This document shows positions 60,685-64,000 of a DNA stretch of 64,000 nt, in pieces (the first letter of the stretch is position 1; the number at the start of each line of letters is the position of its first letter). A program made the position numbers and the translations under genes. The notes under the pieces were generated by a model that had not been told where the DNA came from, ran no database searches, and was given only the letters and a program-made list of their open reading frames with translations. The DNA is from an uncultured Clostridia bacterium (GTDB taxonomy: Bacteria > Bacillota > Clostridia > Oscillospirales > Acutalibacteraceae): contig CALEHY010000019.1 in assembly GCA_937876375.1 (NCBI GenBank), forward strand, positions 32,582 through 96,581. Direction: 5' to 3'.

Positions 60685-61047
60685 TTATTCAACAGATTCC
60701 TCATTTTCTCTTTGTTTCTGTAATTGTCTAACTGCGTTAAAGAATCGTTCTCTAAATCTATTTTGTTGAATAGATTTTAATTCTTTTTGTACTTGGTTGC
60801 GAAATTCAATTTCATCAATTAGAAATTCGATATAATCTGTATTCATTTCTTCTGGTACTAGCTCTAATTCTTTGTCCAATTCATTATGTGCTAGCTTGGT
60901 ATCCCAGTTTTCTGACAGAATAGCAATAATCCTCTTAATATCGCAACCAGCTAGTTTAACTATACCACATATTACCCATTTAGTTTCGTCGCTTACATTG
61001 GTGCCCTTAATAGCTTTGATTATCTTGTTTTGTTCCTTTGCGTCCAT
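60685..61047 (-). CDS. Hypothetical helical protein downstream of the SLOG gene
   Basis: 120 aa, no signal or membrane segment. It is almost wholly helical and charged: MDAKEQNKIIKAIKGTNVSD, KLAGCDIKRIIAILSENWDT, EFLIDEIEFRNQVQKELKSI. A HTH-like pattern around CDIKRIIAIL is possible but unproven. It starts 1 bp after the stop of the SLOG gene, so the two are co-transcribed behind the twin small-RNA units. Start after AAGGTATAAT. Family unknown. Confidence 0.6.
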   Translation of the reverse strand: MDAKEQNKIIKAIKGTNVSDETKWVICGIVKLAGCDIKRIIAILSENWDTKLAHNELDKELELVPEEMNTDYIEFLIDEIEFRNQVQKELKSIQQNRFRERFFNAVRQLQKQRENEESVE

Positions 61048-61048
61048 A

Positions 61049-61489
61049 TTATACCTTCAAAATCATTTTGTTGTTTTTTTCTGCATATTTGACAGTGTTA
61101 TATGCTCCACCAAAATCTCTCATTAAGTATGCTATTACTATATCGCATTTGTCTACCATCCATTCGTTACGCTTTGTTAATATCTGTTTGTAATATATAT
61201 CTGCAAGCTCTGTAGGTATAACAACATCATCATACATATCGCAATAGTATTCTTTTTCTTTATTCAATTTGTTTTTCATATATGGTAGAACCAATATCAA
61301 TTTGATATTCTTATTATGAGCTCTTGCTATTCTTACAGCAGAAGCAAATTTTTCGTCAAATTCGCCATTTTCTCCCACATAAAATGTTGTACATCCCATA
61401 TCTATAGCTTCGTATACTAATTCATGTAGTCTGTTATCAATAGGCTGAAATACATTTCTGTGACCAAAGCCACAACAACACTTTGTCAT
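61049..61489 (-). CDS. SLOG-family (DUF1273/YpsA-like) protein
   Basis: A 146-aa Rossmann-like protein. CCCGFGHRNVFQPIDNRLHE, GCTTFYVGENGEFDEKFASA, NIKLILVLPYMKN and the C-terminal NEWMVDKCDIVIAYLMRDFG-GAYNTVKYAEK follow the SLOG pattern of YpsA/DprA/LOG relatives, which bind nucleotides or related ligands. Start 61489: GGGGA lies 5 nt upstream, and the ATG four codons earlier overlaps that site. No promoter lies between this start and the UUCG terminator ending ~13 nt upstream, so expression seems to need read-through of that terminator. Confidence 0.75.
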   Translation of the reverse strand: MTKCCCGFGHRNVFQPIDNRLHELVYEAIDMGCTTFYVGENGEFDEKFASAVRIARAHNKNIKLILVLPYMKNKLNKEKEYYCDMYDDVVIPTELADIYYKQILTKRNEWMVDKCDIVIAYLMRDFGGAYNTVKYAEKNNKMILKV

Positions 61490-61501
61490 TATTTTCCCCA
61501 T

Positions 61502-61666
61502 AAAATAAAAAATGCGCAGCCGAAGCTACGCATAAAAAACACCTAGCTCGTTTGTTGCGACACAAATTAAATAACGCAAGGAATCTGCATTATTGAGCCT
61601 GTGCTTTTTACAAAGCATAGGCAAATTCCTCAAAATAAATACATTATTATTTAATTTGTGTCGCAA
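61502..61666 (-). ncRNA. Small RNA unit A, upstream of the SLOG gene
   Basis: Predicted ~160-nt RNA. P1: TTGCGACACAAATTAAATAA (61647-61666) pairs perfectly over 20 bp with 61555-61574. P2: GGAAT-type arms (61579-61584/61625-61630). P3: GCCTATGCTTT-GTAA-AAAGCACAGGC (61597-61622) closes with a GNRA tetraloop. TTGAG outside P2 can pair with CTCAA inside it, suggesting a pseudoknot. It ends with GCGTAGC-UUCG-GCUGCGC (61514-61531) and a T run. Architecture shared with unit B; arms differ in sequence. Family not recognised. Confidence 0.75.
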
Positions 61667-61670
61667 GATC

Positions 61671-61699
61671 ATTATATCATAATAAAAATATGATTGCAA
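61671..61699 (-). promoter_or_regulatory. Promoter of RNA unit A
   Basis: Minus strand TTGCAA (61694-61699), 17 bp, TATAAT (61671-61676). The start site is expected near 61665, at the first base of P1. Confidence 0.85.
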
Positions 61700-61861
61700 A
61701 TAAAAAATGCGCAGCCGAAGCTACGCAATAAAACACATGCTCCGTCGCCAAACGAAAATTTAACACTCAAATAGAGAAATGATAAATTGAGCAATGTATT
61801 TTTACAAAAATGTAAAAATATCATTTCTCCGAAATGAGGTTTTATTAAATTTTCGTTTGGC
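61698..61861 (-). ncRNA. Small RNA unit B, tandem to unit A
   Basis: Predicted ~160-nt RNA. P1: GCCAAACGAAAATTTAA (61845-61861) pairs perfectly with 61747-61763 (17 bp). P2: GAGAAATGATA/TATCATTTCTC (61819-61829/61774-61784). P3: 10-bp stem TATTTTTACA/TGTAAAAATA (61797-61806/61811-61820). GCTCAAT lies after P3, as in unit A. An alternative hairpin TCATTTC-GGA-GAAATGA competes with P2. It ends in the same UUCG terminator (61709-61726). Two related RNAs with unrelated stem sequences but equal layout imply selection on structure. Confidence 0.75.
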
Positions 61862-61867
61862 ACACAC

Positions 61868-61896
61868 ATTATAGCACAACAAAAATATAATTGCAA
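61868..61896 (-). promoter_or_regulatory. Promoter of RNA unit B
   Basis: Minus strand TTGCAA (61891-61896), 17 bp, TATAAT (61868-61873). Spacer ATATTTTT-rich, like that of unit A. The start is expected at ~61861, the first base of P1. Confidence 0.85.
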
Positions 61897-61905
61897 ATAT
61901 AAAAA

Positions 61906-61979
61906 CGGGCGGATAATATCCGCCCCTACGAAAACGCTGATTATTAGGACAATCGTAGGGGAAGATATCATCTTCCCGT
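61906..61979. repeat. Two GTAGGGG-type hairpin repeats
   Basis: CGGGCGGATAATATCCGCCCCTACG (in two halves CGGGCGGAT/ATCCGCCCC, 61906-61930) and, in opposite orientation, CGTAGGGGAAGAT/ATCTTCCCG (61954-61978). The inner arms differ but each is self-complementary. Confidence 0.75.
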
Positions 61980-62060
61980 CAATATAATAGGTGTGGGGTG
62001 CGGGTGTCCAGTGGACATCCGCACCCCTTAATTTTACATTCTCTATTCACAATTCTCAAT
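61980..62060. repeat. GGTGTCCA/TGGACATCC hairpin with AATT flank
   Basis: Near-identical to 60524-60568: GGGGTGCGG and CCGCACCCC arms around GTCCAGTGGAC (61995-62027), then TTAATTTTACATTCTC and AATT-type arm running to the end of the next gene. Confidence 0.75.
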
Positions 62061-62897
62061 TTACATATTCATAGCCTCATAAAATCCGATAGGATGCTGG
62101 CGCATATGCATTTTCATCAGGCTGAATGCCTTTGTGGTATGATTTGGTGTGCCAAACGCTGTTGTGATATCAATATATTTACAGCCATACTGGTTGGCTA
62201 ATGATTTCAGGCTATCATTGATTTTGTTTGAATTCTCTGCCATAACAGACACAATATAAATATCAGCGTCAGTATTAGAATTAATTGTGTACAGAAGCCA
62301 CTCATATTTTTCGACAAAAGCGTCTATATCAAGAGCACCGTCGCTTGCCTCTGTTTCACCAATATTGATGAACACCTTGCTAGGATTTAGCTCTAGCACA
62401 CAGCTTTGCACCATATCACACAGCTCATCTATACTCTTGTCTGCAACACTACGGTTGTATAGTCCGTCTATTTTAAAGCATTCTCCAAGCTCTCTAAATG
62501 GCATATTGGCAAAATAATTCGTACCAAAGAACACCACCGAGCCACTCTCTGCAACCTTGTTCATTTCACTAAACCTGCTTTCAATCTCTGATTTTTGTGT
62601 TAATGGGAGAGCGTTCGATTTTGCAACCTCGTTCTCCTTGTCCTTCTTCGTGTTGATAAAATACACAACGACATTCACCGACACGATAGCAAGATTAAGC
62701 AGGTAAATAGCCAAAACATAGTTGATATTATGGCTAATAAGTTTCGCTGATATACCAGCAATGTATCCTAATATAATAAGGATAATAAATTTTAAGCTCA
62801 TTGATTTTGCTGTCTTTGCCTTGATATTTTTAATAAGATTTATTGGCCACGAAAAGCCAAAGCAAATCAGCATCACTGCCTCTAATGCAGAAGTCAT
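62061..62897 (-). CDS. PQ-loop membrane protein fused to an SGNH-hydrolase-like domain
   Basis: 278 aa. N-terminal ~85 residues form three helices with CFGFSWPINLIKNIKAKTAK, the PQ-loop/SWEET-like pattern. After a linker the C-terminal ~190 residues read as an SGNH/GDSL fold: VVFFGTNYFANMPFRELGEC (Ser/Gly block altered), VFINIGETEASDG (block III-like) and TTAFGTPNHTTKAFSLMKMH with a late His. The catalytic Ser of GDSL enzymes is not obvious, so activity is doubtful. Start 62897 after GAGGTG; the longer frame is rejected. Divergent from lysR. Confidence 0.6.
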   Translation of the reverse strand: MTSALEAVMLICFGFSWPINLIKNIKAKTAKSMSLKFIILIILGYIAGISAKLISHNINYVLAIYLLNLAIVSVNVVVYFINTKKDKENEVAKSNALPLTQKSEIESRFSEMNKVAESGSVVFFGTNYFANMPFRELGECFKIDGLYNRSVADKSIDELCDMVQSCVLELNPSKVFINIGETEASDGALDIDAFVEKYEWLLYTINSNTDADIYIVSVMAENSNKINDSLKSLANQYGCKYIDITTAFGTPNHTTKAFSLMKMHMRQHPIGFYEAMNM

Positions 62898-62924
62898 ATC
62901 CATCACCTCAATAAAATTATACAT

Positions 62925-62953
62925 TTGACAATATATTGTGTCCAATATATAAT
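62925..62953 (+). promoter_or_regulatory. Divergent promoters and operator of lysR
   Basis: Plus strand TTGACA (62925-62930), 17 bp, TATAAT (62948-62953). A minus-strand TTGGAC/TATAAT pair overlaps it for the PQ-loop gene. The symmetric CAATATATTG-TGTC-CAATATAT sits in between, fitting a LysR-type site that controls both genes. Confidence 0.7.
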
Positions 62954-62995
62954 AAAAGCAAAATTGATAATATCAATGTTATGTATGGTGATAAT

Positions 62996-63862
62996 ATGGA
63001 GATAACACAGATAGAATATTTTTTAGAGGTCGCAGACAGTCAGCATATCACACAAAGTGCTGAAAAATTGCATATTGCCCAGCCAGCATTGTCCCAAGCG
63101 ATAAAACGACTGGAGAGTGAGCTGGGTGTGCCACTTTTTGAGAAAAAGGGCAGAAATATTGTCCTCACAGAATACGGCAAGTACCTACAAAATCAGCTTT
63201 TGCCAGTAAAGGAGCGTCTGGACGATATCCCATCTGCTCTGCAAAAAATGGCAAAGCAAAATGCCGACACGATACATATAAATGTGCTTGCTGCGTCGAC
63301 AATAATCACTGACGCTATCATCGAATACCAGTCACAGCATAGTGGCATAAGCTTTCAGCTGATACAGAATGAGCAAGCCGAAATTACTGATATCGAGATA
63401 ACTACAAAAATGTTCTTCAAGGTGAGCGATGAAAACAAATCGCATCAGTACACAATCCCAGAAAAGATATATCTCGCTGTGCCAAACAATGCAAAATATA
63501 ACAAGAAATCTATCGCTCTGTCCGAGGTTGCAGACGAACAGTTCATCAGCCTTATGGGCTCAAAGCAATTTAGATATATCTGTGACAGATTTTGCCACAA
63601 GGCAGAGGTTAGCCCTCATATCGTGTTTGAGAGTGATAGCCCTGCTGCTGTAAAGAATATGATTGCAGCAAATCTTGGTGTCGGCTTTTGGCCAGAGTTC
63701 ACCTGGGGCAAGGTGGATAATGACAATATCAAGCTACTGGAAATATCCGACCCAATGTGCTCGAGAGATATCGTGTTCACCTGCAATCCATCAAAATTGG
63801 CGAACGAAAATATCCGCCATTTCTTCACATTCCTAAAAGAATATTGCGAAAGCAGAAAATAA
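62996..63862 (+). CDS. LysR-family transcriptional regulator
   Basis: A 288-aa regulator. N-terminal winged HTH: MEITQIEYFLEVADSQHITQ, SAEKLHIAQPALSQAIKRLE, LGVPLFEKKGRNIVLTEYGK. The C-terminal effector domain (residues ~90-288) has the periplasmic-binding-like fold. Start 62996 after GGTGATAAT, twenty codons into the open frame. Likely regulates itself and the divergent PQ-loop/SGNH gene. Its last codons and terminator are duplicated at 60565-60633. Confidence 0.92.
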   Translation: MEITQIEYFLEVADSQHITQSAEKLHIAQPALSQAIKRLESELGVPLFEKKGRNIVLTEYGKYLQNQLLPVKERLDDIPSALQKMAKQNADTIHINVLAASTIITDAIIEYQSQHSGISFQLIQNEQAEITDIEITTKMFFKVSDENKSHQYTIPEKIYLAVPNNAKYNKKSIALSEVADEQFISLMGSKQFRYICDRFCHKAEVSPHIVFESDSPAAVKNMIAANLGVGFWPEFTWGKVDNDNIKLLEISDPMCSRDIVFTCNPSKLANENIRHFFTFLKEYCESRK

Positions 63863-63894
63863 AAAAAGGGGGTCAGATAGACTCCCCTTTTTAA
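63827..63894 (+). repeat. lysR 3' end and terminator (original of the 60565 copy)
   Basis: Includes the last codons of lysR, stop and the hairpin GGGGTCAGATAGACTCCCC with T run (terminator 63861-63892). Confidence 0.85.
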
Positions 63895-64000
63895 TGGAAA
63901 ATTTATAATTAAAAATTGAGAATTCAAAATGTTTTTGATATATGCAATCGTAGGGGCGGATATTATCCGCCCGTTTTTACATTATACAAATAACAACGCA
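63895..64000. repeat. AATT arm and GTAGGGG hairpin
   Basis: An AATT-type arm is followed by CGTAGGGGCGGAT/ATCCGCCCG (63949-63973), the inverse of 61906-61930. No gene before the window end. Confidence 0.7.

Noticed and set aside
61502..61861. Twin structured units as a retron or a type III toxin-antitoxin RNA
   Set aside because: No reverse transcriptase is nearby and the following gene is SLOG-like, not ToxN-like; the units are ~160 nt with their own promoters, unlike the short tandem repeats of known type III antitoxins.
61502..61861. 6S RNA
   Set aside because: The closing stems fit, but the conserved central bubble and flanking pairs of 6S RNA were not found, and two tandem copies with unrelated stems are atypical.

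Overview
The window looks like the chromosome of an anaerobic, spore-forming Firmicute of the Clostridia, most likely a gut Ruminococcus-like (Oscillospirales) species; the genus is inference. The grounds are spo0A beside spoIVB, a rimP-nusA-ylxR-ylxQ-infB-rbfA operon, pyruvate phosphate dikinase, Thr-rich secreted proteins, one dockerin-like EF-hand, strong AGGAGG-type ribosome sites and AT-rich intergenic DNA.

Layout. 1-1.3 kb: glutamate dehydrogenase (cut by the window edge) and rubrerythrin. 1.4-21 kb: a sugar and glycan region with an OYE-type reductase, a GH38/DUF5054-like protein, two Gfo/Idh/MocA dehydrogenases, RhaT-like and GPH-type transporters, an O-acetyltransferase, a five-domain SpoIIE-type phosphatase, a large Ig/FN3 surface protein, a glycerophosphodiesterase, tRNA-Gln and a GH89 alpha-N-acetylglucosaminidase. 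21-25.3 kb: a zinc/manganese ABC importer (znuA-C-B order) with two lipoproteins and a small CxxC membrane protein. 25.4-27 kb: a secreted transglutaminase. 27.2-36.4 kb: a minus-strand translation and RNA operon (rimP to ribF) and thioredoxin. 36.5-38.7 kb: MATE and TauE-type exporters. 39.4-46.9 kb: a very AT-rich integrated element at the 3' end of spo0A. It carries a serine resolvase with a res-like site, an HU-like protein, an SF2 helicase, a densely hairpinned non-coding stretch, a radical SAM protein, small unknown genes and a tyrosine integrase, and it leaves a diverged 49-codon copy of the spo0A tail at its far end. 46.9-60.3 kb: spo0A, spoIVB, yebC, an XRE/DUF3990 toxin-antitoxin-like pair, ppdK, glmU, vanW-type lipoprotein, Cof hydrolase, pduL, dnaC- and dnaD-like replication genes. 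60.3-64 kb: repeats, an unknown gene, a SLOG-family gene, twin small RNA units, a PQ-loop/SGNH protein and a LysR regulator.

The most striking undescribed signal is at 61.50-61.90 kb on the minus strand: two tandem transcription units, each with a near-perfect promoter (TTGCAA, 17 bp, TATAAT). Each encodes an RNA of about 160 nt whose 5' end pairs with a downstream arm of 17-20 nt, and each ends in the same UUCG-loop terminator. The second terminator sits about 13 nt before a SLOG-family gene that has no visible promoter of its own, so that gene appears to depend on read-through. A second theme is that several inserts lie between direct copies of a neighbouring gene's 3' end (glycerophosphodiesterase, lysR, spo0A, tRNA-Gln). 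Small hairpin repeats also sit directly at gene 3' ends throughout.

All family calls are from reading the translated sequence; no database search was run.
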